A stretch of 10,189 nt of DNA, taken from NCBI GenBank assembly GCA_004556055.1, contig SFIW01000054.1:1-10189 (forward strand), read 5' to 3'. The notes under the pieces were generated by a model. It had not been told where the DNA came from. It was given only the letters and a program-made list of their open reading frames with translations, and did not search any database. The stretch comes from Planctomycetaceae bacterium (GTDB taxonomy: Bacteria > Planctomycetota > Planctomycetia > Pirellulales > Thermoguttaceae). Both the position numbers and the translations under genes were made by a program. This document shows, one piece after another, positions 1-6,709 of this stretch (its first letter is position 1; the number at the start of each line of letters is the position of its first letter).

Positions 1-42
1 CATCTCTGAAAAGCTGCCCAGCGACCGTAATGTGTACTCCAT
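1..42 (-). CDS. Start of a probable HsdS specificity subunit (partial)
   Basis: On the minus strand an ATG at 42..40 opens a frame reading MEYTLRSLGSFSEM that runs off the left edge of the window. The pattern of a short charged lead followed by L-x-S-L-G-S-F-S-E resembles the first strand of an HsdS target recognition domain, which commonly begins with a 'LGE/LGS...' motif. The start lies 11 bases after the recombinase stop, and an AGGA that overlaps that stop codon could serve as ribosome binding site, so the two genes would be translated from one message. HsdS would give DNA sequence specificity to the HsdR encoded on the other side of the recombinase. Only 14 residues are visible, so the family call rests on a short motif plus context. 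A silent or truncated hsdS cassette is equally possible. Confidence 0.4.
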   Translation of the reverse strand, partial: MEYTLRSLGSFSEM

Positions 43-53
43 TTCAAACCATC

Positions 54-1046
54 CTAACCAATGTATTTTCTGTGTGCCAGCTTCACATTCTGCTGTTTCA
101 CCATCGCATAGCGCAAGGTGGTATCGATCTTTTTATGTCCCAAGAGTTGCTGGAGCTGTTCGATGGGCATTCCTTTTTCGATAGCGTTTGTCGCCATCGT
201 TCTTCGGAACTTATGAGGGTGAACTTTTTCGAGGTTCATCCTTTTTCCGAGGGTTCTGAGGCGCGCTTCGACGCCGCCGATCATCAGGCGACGCCACGGC
301 GCTTTCAGGGAGACGAAGAGCGCGGGGGCGTCGTCGACCCGACTCGACAGATAATTCTGCAAATGAATTTTCGTCCGCGCGTCGAAGTATGCAAGGCGCT
401 CTTTGCTCCCTTTTCCAAAAACTAAACATTCCCGCTCCTGAAAATTCACGTCCGAACGATTCAGCGCGACAAGCTCGCCCACGCGCATACCCGACGACGC
501 CAGCAGGTCGATCATCGCCAAATCGCGCGGGGTCGCGCACGCGTCCCTCAGCGCTTCAAGCGTTTCGTCCCCGTACGTCTCTTTCACCCTTTGCGCCCCC
601 TTCACCTTCTTAATCCTTCGCACCGGGCTCTTCACGACGTAGTCTTCGTCCTCAAGCCACCGGAAGAAGCTCGAAAGAACGCGCCGGATATTGTCGAGCG
701 TTCCGCGACTCGCGCCCCTTTCCTCCCCATACCGCGTCAGATATTCCCGCACGTCCTCCGTCGTTACCTCCGCCGCGCTCTTGCCCATCCCCTCGAGCGC
801 CCGACCTATCGTCGTCTCATAATACCGAAGCGTCTTCTCCGACGCTCCCTCCAGCCGCTTCGCCTCCAGAAAGAGCCGCGCATGATCCGTTTGCCGCGCC
901 TCGCCTCCCTCCGTCTCCCGCAACCCGCGCTTGCGCACCTCGTAACGCGACGCGACGCGTCTCACCGCCAACTCCAACTCTCGCGCGTCTATCCCCGCTA
1001 TCCCCGCGACTTCCGCCATTATTTCTCGGATCATTCGTTCGCGCAT
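54..1046 (-). CDS. Tyrosine recombinase / phage-type integrase (XerC/D-like)
   Basis: This 330-residue site-specific recombinase cuts and rejoins DNA through a phosphotyrosine intermediate. An N-terminal segment (about 1-50) is unassigned. A SAM-like core-binding domain lies at about 52-135, and the catalytic domain at about 155-325. The catalytic set is complete: R188 in SSGMRVGEL, the lysine of GKGSKER (K212 or K215), H278 and R281 in HPHKFRRT, H304 in LLGH, and the nucleophile Y313 in LRYAMV. Length is close to XerC/XerD plus about 30 residues. The ATG is preceded by AGGAGG with a 7-base spacer, and TTCAAT-N17-TATGAT upstream is a plausible promoter. It is divergent from hsdR and directly precedes an hsdS-like start, which suggests that it inverts or shuffles specificity segments rather than acting as the housekeeping dimer-resolution Xer. 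A small integrative element's integrase is the alternative. Catalytic competence is well supported; the substrate is inferred. Confidence 0.93.
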   Translation of the reverse strand: MRERMIREIMAEVAGIAGIDARELELAVRRVASRYEVRKRGLRETEGGEARQTDHARLFLEAKRLEGASEKTLRYYETTIGRALEGMGKSAAEVTTEDVREYLTRYGEERGASRGTLDNIRRVLSSFFRWLEDEDYVVKSPVRRIKKVKGAQRVKETYGDETLEALRDACATPRDLAMIDLLASSGMRVGELVALNRSDVNFQERECLVFGKGSKERLAYFDARTKIHLQNYLSSRVDDAPALFVSLKAPWRRLMIGGVEARLRTLGKRMNLEKVHPHKFRRTMATNAIEKGMPIEQLQQLLGHKKIDTTLRYAMVKQQNVKLAHRKYIG

Positions 1047-1076
1047 CTTTCGCCTCCTAACTTCATAAATGACGGT

Positions 1077-1105
1077 ATCATAATGTTTTGACGGCGACGA
1101 TTGAA
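1077..1105 (-). promoter_or_regulatory. Candidate sigma70 promoter for the recombinase
   Basis: Reading the minus strand, TTCAAT (1105..1100) and TATGAT (1082..1077) are separated by 17 bases. This places a start of transcription about 25 bases before the recombinase ATG, just ahead of its AGGAGG. The -10 is a 5/6 match to consensus and the -35 is weaker. Confidence 0.45.
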
Positions 1106-1147
1106 CATAAAAAACGCGACGATTTGACGATTTCTAATCCGAAGGTG

Positions 1148-1176
1148 TTGTATTTTTTCGAAAAGCGTGGTTTAAT
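1148..1176 (+). promoter_or_regulatory. Candidate promoter for hsdR
   Basis: TTGTAT (1148-1153) and TTTAAT (1171-1176) are 17 bases apart. The -10 is a 5/6 match and the -35 is poor. Predicted transcription would begin near 1183, at the foot of the perfect hairpin at 1184-1211. TTGACG elements at 1088 and 1124 are better -35 hexamers but lack a well spaced -10. No promoter here is certain. Confidence 0.3.
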
Positions 1177-1183
1177 AAGCCTA

Positions 1184-1211
1184 AGACGCGCGGAAAAGAG
1201 TCCGCGCGTCT
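1184..1211 (+). repeat. Perfect 11-bp inverted repeat in the hsdR leader
   Basis: AGACGCGCGGA (1184-1194) and TCCGCGCGTCT (1201-1211) pair perfectly around a 6-base loop. The stem is GC-rich and is followed on the plus strand by a pyrimidine run, CTCTATTCTT. It ends 47 bases before the hsdR ATG. It could be a 5' stabilising hairpin, a weak attenuator, or an operator dyad that controls hsdR. Its presence argues that this stretch is untranslated leader and that translation does not begin at the in-frame TTG at 1088. Confidence 0.75.
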
Positions 1212-1258
1212 CTCTATTCTTAACGCCCTGGGGAGATTCGCAGATTGGAGATTTCGGA

Positions 1259-4200
1259 ATGACGCCCTCGGAAAACGCTCTACGCTTGAGCTCGGACGAT
1301 TCTTTCGACGAAGAAAAGTATGAAAACGCCGTCGTCGAGTTGCTGGTAAAGACGGGGTACAAACGCGTTGACGGCGCAAATATTGACCGGGAACCGAACG
1401 AGCCCTTCTATCTCAAAGAACTAACGGATCAGATCAAACTTCTGAACCCAAGTCTTCCGCGCAACGTCCATACTAAAGCTCTCGAAAAGTTGCGAAATAT
1501 CGAAGGCGCGACGCTCGTTCAGAAAAACAAGAGCTTCATGGATTATCTACAGAACGGCGTGCCTGTGTCCTATCTTCTCAATGGCGAGGAGCGCTCCGAT
1601 CTCGTTTATCTCGTCGACTTCAAGAACCCGGAGAATAACTCCTTCGTCGTCTCCAGGCAATTCGTCTTCAAAGATAAGAGCGATCGCCGATTCGACCTCG
1701 TCCTCTTCGTCAACGGGCTCCCTCTCGTCGCGATCGAGCTTAAATCCCCGTCGCGCGACGAAACCGACGCGTCTAAAGCGTACCTTCAGCTTCGGAACTA
1801 TATGAAGGATCTCCCGAAATTCTTCGTCTACAACGCGATCTGCGTTATGAGCGATATGTCGATCTCCAAAGCGGGGACGATCACCTCTTCCGAAGATCGC
1901 TTCATGGAGTGGAAGACGAAAGACGGAAAGCGCGAAGGCTACAGGATTTCGCAGTTCGACGTCTTCTTTGAGGGACTCTTCGCCAAGTCGCGTTTTCTCG
2001 ATATTCTCAAAAATTTTCTCTGCTTCTCCTGCGACGGGGTCAACGAGTCGAAGATTCTCGCGGGTTATCACCAGTATTACGCGGTTCGCCGCGCGATCGA
2101 CAAAACGGTCGAGGCGATGAAAACGGACGGAAAAGGGGGCGTCTTCTGGCACACGCAAGGGAGCGGAAAATCCCTCTCGATGGTCTTCTACGCGCATCTT
2201 CTTCAAGAGGCGGTCGACTCCCCGACGATCGTCGTCCTCACCGACCGGAACGATTTGGACAATCAGCTCTACGGACAGTTCGCCAAATGCCGCGATTTCC
2301 TGCGTCAAGAACCAGTGCAGGCGAAGAGCCGAGCGCATCTGCGCGAATTGCTCGAAGGACGTCGGAGGAACGGAATCTTCTTCACGACGATGCAGAAATT
2401 CACGGATTCCGACGAACCTCTTTCGGAACGGCGCAATATCGTCGTCATGGCGGACGAAGCGCACCGCGGTCAGTACGGACTCGCCGAGAGGTACGAGACG
2501 ACGACGAACGAGGACGGGAGGGAGAATACGAAACGCGTCGTCGGCGCCGCGCGGCGTGTGCGCAATAGCTTGCCGAACGCCACCTATATCGGCTTCACGG
2601 GAACCCCGATCTCGACGCGCGACCGATGCACGCGCGAAGTTTTCGGGGACTATATCGACGTCTACGACATGTCCCGCGCCGTGAAAGACGGGGCGACTCT
2701 GCCGATCTACTACGAAAGCCGCATCGTCAAGCTTGGACTCAACGAAGAGACGCTGAAGCTTCTCGACGACGAATACGACGCCTTCGCGATGGAGGCGGAC
2801 GAGACGGTCGTCGAGAAGAGCAAACGTTCCCTCGGGAATCTCGAATCGATCCTCGGCGCGGACGGAACGATTAACTCCCTTGTCGACGATATTCTCGAAC
2901 ATTATGAGAAATATCGCGAAGAGCTCCTTACCGGCAAGGCGCTGATCGTCGCGTATTCGCGCAAGGTTGCGATGAAGATCTATCGGCGGATGCTGGAGCT
3001 TCGCCCCGATTGGACGGAAAAGGTCGCCGTCGTCATGACGGAGAACAACGCCGATCCGGAGGATTGGCGCGAGATCGTCGGAGATAAACGCCGTCGCGAC
3101 GAATTGGCGCGGCAATTTAAGGACGACAAGACGCCGTTAAAGATCGCGATCGTCGTCGATATGTGGCTTACGGGGTTCGACGTGCCGTCGTTGGCGACGA
3201 TGTACGTCTATAAGCCGATGTGCGGTCACAACTTGATGCAGGCGATAGCGCGCGTCAATCGCGTTTTTCGGGACAAAGAGGGCGGGCTCGTCGTCGACTA
3301 CATCGGGCTCGCCGCCGCGCTCCGTAACGCGATGAAAGACTACACGCGCGAGGATCAAGACGCCTTTGGCGACCCCAACGTCGAAGAGATCTCCTATCCT
3401 CAGTTCAAGGAGAAACTCGCCCTCTGCCGCGAACTTTTCCGCGGGTACGACTACTCCGAATTTATGAAAGTCGACGGTTCGAACGAGTCGAGTTTGACTC
3501 AGGGGAAGATCATCTCGGAGGCGGCGAATTTCATGTTCGCGCCCGAGAGGAAGGAGACGCGTGAGAAATTCCTGAAGGAGGCGCACTTGATGAAACGGGC
3601 GCTCTTCCTCTGTTCGTCGGTCGCTAACGAGCCGGAGCGCGTCGAGGCGGGGTTCTTTAACGCGACGCGCGTAATTTTGACGCGCGTCTCCTACGGCGCG
3701 ACGGGGAATAAAATAACGTCCTCTCAGCACAGCTCGCGCCTCGACGAACTCATCAAAGAATGTGTTAAGTGCGACGGCGTCCTGCGCGTCTACGCCAATT
3801 TCGGCGACAATCAAGGCTTCTCACTCTTCGACCCGAAATTTCTCGAAGAGATTCGCAAAATGAAGCAGAAGAACCTGGCGTTCGAGACGCTCAAAAAGAT
3901 CGTCTCCGATCAGGTCAAAACCTATCGTCGAACGAACCTTGTTAAATCGAAGAAGTTCAGCGATATCATGAAGGAGGCGGTCAATAAGTACATCAACGGG
4001 CAGATTACGAACGAACAGGTGATCGAAAAGCTCGTCGAACTCGCCAAGGAGCTCATGGAGGAGAAAGAAAAAGGGAAGGAGCTTGGACTGACTTTCGAGG
4101 AGCTCGCTTTTTACGACGCCCTCTCCAAACCCGAAAATATCGACGACTTTCGTAAGAACGGACAGCTTATCGCCCTCACAAAAGAGCTTACTCAAACGCT

Positions 4201-4387
4201 CAGGCTAAACCGAACCCTCGATTGGAATAAGAAAAAATCCGCCCAAGCCAAGATGAGGAGGGCTGTGAAGAATTTGTTAAAGAAATACAATTACCCGCCG
4301 GGGAATTGGGAAGACGCGATCCACTCGGTCATGGAGCAATGCCGACTCATGGACGACGCAGGGGAAACGGAGGAAGCCGTCTTCTAG
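1259..4387 (+). CDS. hsdR: Type I restriction enzyme motor/endonuclease subunit HsdR
   Basis: HsdR is the ATP-driven translocase and nuclease of a type I R-M complex. It joins HsdM and HsdS, pulls in unmodified DNA and cuts at a distance. The protein has 1042 residues, normal for the family. The N-terminal PD-(D/E)xK nuclease has D146, E160 and K162 (RRFDLVLFVNG and IELKS). The superfamily 2 helicase core follows: Walker A TQGSGKS (299-305), DEAH (399-402), GFTGTP (445-450), TGFDVPS (from 638) and QAIARVNR (661-668). A helical C-terminal region resembling DUF3387 fills the rest. I chose the ATG at 1259 because GGAG lies 8 bases upstream and the HsdR-like sequence begins soon after. The frame stays open back to a TTG at 1088, but that stretch carries a perfect hairpin and does not look like HsdR. 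No hsdM or complete hsdS is visible, so the partners must lie outside the window. No frameshift or missing motif was seen. Confidence 0.97.
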   Translation: MTPSENALRLSSDDSFDEEKYENAVVELLVKTGYKRVDGANIDREPNEPFYLKELTDQIKLLNPSLPRNVHTKALEKLRNIEGATLVQKNKSFMDYLQNGVPVSYLLNGEERSDLVYLVDFKNPENNSFVVSRQFVFKDKSDRRFDLVLFVNGLPLVAIELKSPSRDETDASKAYLQLRNYMKDLPKFFVYNAICVMSDMSISKAGTITSSEDRFMEWKTKDGKREGYRISQFDVFFEGLFAKSRFLDILKNFLCFSCDGVNESKILAGYHQYYAVRRAIDKTVEAMKTDGKGGVFWHTQGSGKSLSMVFYAHLLQEAVDSPTIVVLTDRNDLDNQLYGQFAKCRDFLRQEPVQAKSRAHLRELLEGRRRNGIFFTTMQKFTDSDEPLSERRNIVVMADEAHRGQYGLAERYETTTNEDGRENTKRVVGAARRVRNSLPNATYIGFTGTPISTRDRCTREVFGDYIDVYDMSRAVKDGATLPIYYESRIVKLGLNEETLKLLDDEYDAFAMEADETVVEKSKRSLGNLESILGADGTINSLVDDILEHYEKYREELLTGKALIVAYSRKVAMKIYRRMLELRPDWTEKVAVVMTENNADPEDWREIVGDKRRRDELARQFKDDKTPLKIAIVVDMWLTGFDVPSLATMYVYKPMCGHNLMQAIARVNRVFRDKEGGLVVDYIGLAAALRNAMKDYTREDQDAFGDPNVEEISYPQFKEKLALCRELFRGYDYSEFMKVDGSNESSLTQGKIISEAANFMFAPERKETREKFLKEAHLMKRALFLCSSVANEPERVEAGFFNATRVILTRVSYGATGNKITSSQHSSRLDELIKECVKCDGVLRVYANFGDNQGFSLFDPKFLEEIRKMKQKNLAFETLKKIVSDQVKTYRRTNLVKSKKFSDIMKEAVNKYINGQITNEQVIEKLVELAKELMEEKEKGKELGLTFEELAFYDALSKPENIDDFRKNGQLIALTKELTQTLRLNRTLDWNKKKSAQAKMRRAVKNLLKKYNYPPGNWEDAIHSVMEQCRLMDDAGETEEAVF

Positions 4388-4425
4388 TCCGTCGCGACCG
4401 CGAGGCCCGAGCGCGCGTATTTCTC

Positions 4426-4481
4426 GGGGCCCCATACCCCGACGGGGAAAATCCCCTATACTGGATAGGGAAGCGCTTCCC
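4426..4481. repeat. Cluster of overlapping inverted repeats between hsdR and the phosphatase gene
   Basis: The spacer from 4388 to 4585 holds a chain of alternating G and C runs: GGGGCCCC (4426-4433), CCCC-GAC-GGGG (4437-4447), GGGG-AAAAT-CCCC (4444-4456), CCCTAT-ACTGG-ATAGGG (4454-4470) and the palindrome GGGAAGCGCTTCCC (4468-4481). Neighbouring pairs share arms, so the hairpins are mutually exclusive in RNA. There is no following T-run, so this is not a standard intrinsic terminator. It may aid hsdR 3' end formation, act as an alternative-fold leader for the phosphatase gene, or be a palindromic repeat unit of the genome. Confidence 0.6.
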
Positions 4482-4585
4482 TGGGAATTGCGATCGACGG
4501 GGAGTCGGAAGGGATGAATCGGCGGTCAGACGTCCGAAAGGTTGGGATCGCGCCCTGTTAAGACGAGACGGAGGAATATCGAATC

Positions 4586-5053
4586 ATGGTTAATTTGCTC
4601 TTCGTATGCCACGGGAACATCTGCCGCAGTCCGATGGCGGAATTCGTGATGAAGCGTCTCGTGAGCGACGCGGGGCTTGACGCCTTCTTCCACATCGAAT
4701 CCGCCGCGCTCAGAGACGACGAGCTTGGGTCTCCCGTGCATCGCGGCACGCGCCGCGTCCTCGAAAAGCGCGGGATCTCATGCGACGGAAAGACCGCCCG
4801 AAAGGTCGTCCGAAAGGATTACGACGCCTTCGATCTCATCGTCGGAATGGATCATGAAAACGAGGAGGATATGCGCGATTTCTTCAACGACGACCCTAAG
4901 AATAAATGCCGCCTTCTCCTCTCCTTCGCCGGTTCCAATCGCGTCGTCTCCGATCCCTGGTATCACGGCGACTTCGAGCAGACCTACGACGACGTCGTCA
5001 AAGGGTGCGAAGCGCTCCTGGAATATTGCAAAAAGAACTATTTAAATCGCTAA
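4586..5053 (+). CDS. Low-molecular-weight protein tyrosine phosphatase
   Basis: A 155-residue cytoplasmic phosphatase that removes phosphate from tyrosine on proteins by a cysteinyl-phosphate intermediate. The P-loop CX5R-S is at C8-R14-S15 (CHGNICRSPMAE) near the N-terminus as usual, and the general acid D123 lies in SDPWYHGDF close to the C-terminus. Length matches the family. The ATG has GGAGG 11 bases upstream, a slightly long spacing. It stands 198 bases after hsdR and has a terminator behind it, so it appears to be its own unit. Arsenate reductases share the fold, but the NICRSPMAE loop and DPWY segment fit the phosphatases. Bacterial homologues often act on tyrosine kinases of polysaccharide export; no such partner is present here, so the substrate is unknown. 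Confidence 0.93.
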   Translation: MVNLLFVCHGNICRSPMAEFVMKRLVSDAGLDAFFHIESAALRDDELGSPVHRGTRRVLEKRGISCDGKTARKVVRKDYDAFDLIVGMDHENEEDMRDFFNDDPKNKCRLLLSFAGSNRVVSDPWYHGDFEQTYDDVVKGCEALLEYCKKNYLNR

Positions 5054-5070
5054 TCTGCCGAAACGCCTAC

Positions 5071-5123
5071 AAAAAAGACGCTCCGCCCCCCGTCAAGATT
5101 CGAGGGACGCGAGCGCCTTTTTT
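5071..5123 (+). terminator. Intrinsic terminator after the phosphatase gene
   Basis: AAAAAAGACGCTC (5071-5083) pairs with GAGCGCCTTTTTT (5111-5123) with one mismatch. An inner CCCCC/GAGGG pairing extends the stem, and further T-runs follow (CGTCTTTTTT). It begins 18 bases after the phosphatase stop. The A-run at the base could also let it work on the other strand, but no gene points this way from the right. Confidence 0.75.
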
Positions 5124-5145
5124 CGTCTTTTTTCAAAATGTTTTT

Positions 5146-5188
5146 TTGACAAAATTCTGACAAAAAAGAGTAAGTCAAGATATATAAA
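5146..5188 (+). promoter_or_regulatory. Promoter-like region with a repeated TGACAAAA element
   Basis: TTGACA (5146-5151) and CTGACA (5157-5162) form a direct repeat 11 bases apart. The second is 18 bases from TATATA (5181-5186); TATAAA (5183-5188) overlaps it. The A/T-rich block directly follows the terminator. Transcription would start near 5194, some 340 bases before the next gene, so this is either a distal promoter for the VWA operon or the promoter of an untranslated RNA. Between 5189 and 5376 I see no convincing reading frame, only a short hairpin at 5241-5261. Confidence 0.4.
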
Positions 5189-5240
5189 CGAGATGCGACG
5201 CGAGTCAGACAACGCGTTAATTTCCCCTTCCAATTTTTTT

Positions 5241-5261
5241 GAGCCCTGTTTTTTCGGGCTC
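5241..5261 (+). repeat. Short hairpin GAGCCC/GGGCTC in the VWA leader
   Basis: GAGCCC (5241-5246) and GGGCTC (5256-5261) enclose a 9-base T-rich loop. A run of seven T precedes the stem and no T-run follows it, so it does not read as a terminator in either direction. It may be part of a structured leader or small RNA transcribed from the promoter-like region just upstream. Confidence 0.4.
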
Positions 5262-5376
5262 CGACGCGTCGACCTTGCGATTAAGAGACCAACTTTCCCC
5301 TCGACGTTCGCTCGTCACTCTCGTTATATCCCATTTTTCCCGAGTGAAACCGTTTTTTCTTTTTAAAAATAACCTA

Positions 5377-5391
5377 GGACTCTTTGAGTCC
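5377..5391. promoter_or_regulatory. Dyad GGACTC-TTT-GAGTCC, candidate operator
   Basis: A perfect 6-bp dyad with a 3-base spacer is centred at 5384. It lies 20 bases upstream of the -35 element at 5412-5417, about 60 bases before the predicted transcription start, a common position for an activator site. A 3-base loop is too tight for a good RNA hairpin, which favours a protein site. The binding protein is unknown. Confidence 0.35.
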
Positions 5392-5411
5392 GATGTGGAA
5401 GATCCTTTCTC

Positions 5412-5439
5412 TTGACTTGATCGAAATACCGCCTAAATT
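5412..5439 (+). promoter_or_regulatory. Candidate promoter of the VWA-TM2 operon
   Basis: TTGACT (5412-5417) and TAAATT (5434-5439) are 16 bases apart. Predicted transcription starts near 5446, leaving about 90 bases of leader before the GTG start. The leader contains a small GGCGC-TCT-GCGCC hairpin at 5494-5506, upstream of the ribosome binding site. Confidence 0.45.
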
Positions 5440-5534
5440 GAAGTTACAAACGAGTATTCTATCGTTTTGTCGACGTTTATTTGCTCAATTCTTGGCGCTC
5501 TGCGCCTCGCTCATTTTTCAGAGGAGACATAGGC

Positions 5535-6191
5535 GTGAATAATGATGTTACGGAATTGGTCTTAATTCTCGATCGCAGCGGTTCGATGAGTAGTTGCGCG
5601 AGAAGCACGGTCGACTGCTTCAACGATTTTATCGAAAAGCAGAAGCAGGAAAATTCGGGAGCGGTCTACGTTTCCGTCGTGCTCTTTAACCAGGGCCGCG
5701 AAGTCCTCTATAACCGCGTCGGATTGTACGAGGTCAGGCCGTTGACCGTCGGGGAGTTCCGCGCGAGCGGAGGCACGGCCCTCTACGACGCGCTCGCTTC
5801 CGGAATCCACCATATCGGCAAAGCGTATAAATACGCGCGTCCCGACGAAGCGCCAGGCAAGACGATCTTCGTCGTTATCACCGACGGCGCGGAAAATTCC
5901 AGCCGACTCTATACTCTCGAAGAAACGCGGAAGATGGTGGAACGCGAAATTCGCGAATACGGCTGGGAGTTCCTTTTCTTTGGGGCCAACCTCCAAGCGA
6001 AAGAGGTCGCCCAAGCCCTCGGTTTCAAAGAAGAAAACGCCGTCGATTACATCTGCGACGAAATCGGTTCGACCCAAACTTACGACGCCCTCAATAGCTT
6101 CGTGTCCGAATTCCGAAAGGAAGGCCGCGTCTCAAGCGATTGGCGCGGAGGCGTCGACCGCGATTACCAAACCCGTAAGAAATCACGTTAA
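5535..6191 (+). CDS. von Willebrand factor A (MIDAS) domain protein
   Basis: The product is a 218-residue protein that is essentially one VWA domain, a metal-dependent protein-binding fold. The MIDAS set is complete: D13, S15 and S17 in DRSGSM, T81 in GGTALYD, and D117 in VITDGAENSS. No signal peptide or membrane segment is seen, so it should act in the cytoplasm; the tail (about 195-218) is charged. I chose GTG at 5535 because GAGGAG lies 8 bases upstream and the VWA fold begins at once; the frame stays open for 18 more codons, which contain only leader and the ribosome binding site. It is followed after 23 bases by the TM2 protein gene, so the two form an operon. Similar stand-alone VWA proteins occur in stress and chaperone-like systems, but nothing here shows the partner. 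Confidence 0.9.
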   Translation: MNNDVTELVLILDRSGSMSSCARSTVDCFNDFIEKQKQENSGAVYVSVVLFNQGREVLYNRVGLYEVRPLTVGEFRASGGTALYDALASGIHHIGKAYKYARPDEAPGKTIFVVITDGAENSSRLYTLEETRKMVEREIREYGWEFLFFGANLQAKEVAQALGFKEENAVDYICDEIGSTQTYDALNSFVSEFRKEGRVSSDWRGGVDRDYQTRKKSR

Positions 6192-6214
6192 ACCTCTATA
6201 GAAAGGGCCAAAAA

Positions 6215-6586
6215 ATGTATTGTCCAAAATGCGGCGCTCAGCTACCCGACGGAAGCGCTTTTTGTAATCTCTGCGGCGCGCAGTTGAACGCCGTCAACGT
6301 TCCCCCTAGCGCCGTTCCTTATTCCGCTAACGCGCCGATCGGCGTTTCCTCTCGCTCCGCTATCGCCTACTTACTATTCGCCTTGTTTCTTGGCGGGTTC
6401 GGCGCCCACAACTTCTATATCGGAAAGACGGGGTTGGCGGTTACTCAGTTGCTCGTATCCGTTATAGGAGGGATCCTTCTTTTCGGAATCCCCTCGCTTG
6501 GCATTGCAATCTGGGCGACAGTGGAAGGAATCTTGGGGTATACCGGAAAAGTTACCGACGCCGAAGGACTCCCTCTCGCAAAATAA
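6215..6586 (+). CDS. Zinc-ribbon and TM2 domain membrane protein
   Basis: A 123-residue inner-membrane protein. It opens with a small zinc ribbon, CPKC at 3-6 and CNLC at 17-20, with four cysteines in the usual double-CxxC spacing. A flexible proline/serine linker (about 27-45) leads to a TM2 domain: first membrane helix about 49-66, the characteristic turn GGFGAHNFYIGK (60-71), and a second hydrophobic stretch about 74-105. No signal peptide is present; the N-terminal zinc ribbon probably faces the cytoplasm. GAAAGGG with a 7-base spacer marks the start. It shares an operon with the upstream VWA gene and ends before a strong terminator. The molecular role of bacterial TM2 proteins is not settled; the pairing suggests that the VWA protein may dock at the membrane through it. 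Confidence 0.9.
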   Translation: MYCPKCGAQLPDGSAFCNLCGAQLNAVNVPPSAVPYSANAPIGVSSRSAIAYLLFALFLGGFGAHNFYIGKTGLAVTQLLVSVIGGILLFGIPSLGIAIWATVEGILGYTGKVTDAEGLPLAK

Positions 6587-6655
6587 TCCCGATTCGACTC
6601 TCCGCGCGTTCCTCTTTCGCGCCTAGTCGACCGTAACGCAAAACGCGACAAAAAA

Positions 6656-6690
6656 AACGCCGACGCGCTCTTTCCCCGCGCGTCGGCGTT
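6656..6690. terminator. Bidirectional intrinsic terminator between convergent operons
   Basis: AACGCCGACGCGC (6656-6668) and GCGCGTCGGCGTT (6678-6690) form a perfect 13-bp stem with a 9-base loop. An A-run lies on the left side and TTTCATTTTT on the right, so both strands end in a U-rich tail. It serves the VWA-TM2 operon from the left and the portal-like gene from the right. The spacer 6587-6655 holds nothing else that I can identify. Confidence 0.88.
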
Positions 6691-6709
6691 TCATTTTTCC
6701 CACGACTCT

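Noticed and set aside
1088..1258. An N-terminal extension of HsdR from the TTG at 1088
   Set aside because: The stretch has no good ribosome binding site, contains a perfect 11-bp hairpin and does not resemble the start of HsdR; the ATG at 1259 has GGAG at 8 bases.
1547..3115. A 522-residue open frame antisense to hsdR
   Set aside because: Long antisense frames arise from the GAC/GTC-rich codon use here. It has no recognisable domain, and the hsdR strand has a complete set of motifs.
4586..5053. The tyrosine phosphatase as part of the restriction locus or a defence island
   Set aside because: It is separated from hsdR by a 198-base structured spacer and has its own terminator; the family is a widespread housekeeping or signalling enzyme, so proximity alone is not evidence.
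5241..5261. Intrinsic terminator at the GAGCCC/GGGCTC hairpin
   Set aside because: The T-run lies before the stem on the plus strand and no T-run follows on either strand in the reading direction.
5393..5542. A 49-codon frame starting at ATG 5393 and overlapping the VWA start
   Set aside because: There is no ribosome binding site, it runs through the better promoter candidate at 5412-5439, and its sequence has no protein-like pattern. Translational coupling cannot be excluded, but nothing supports it.
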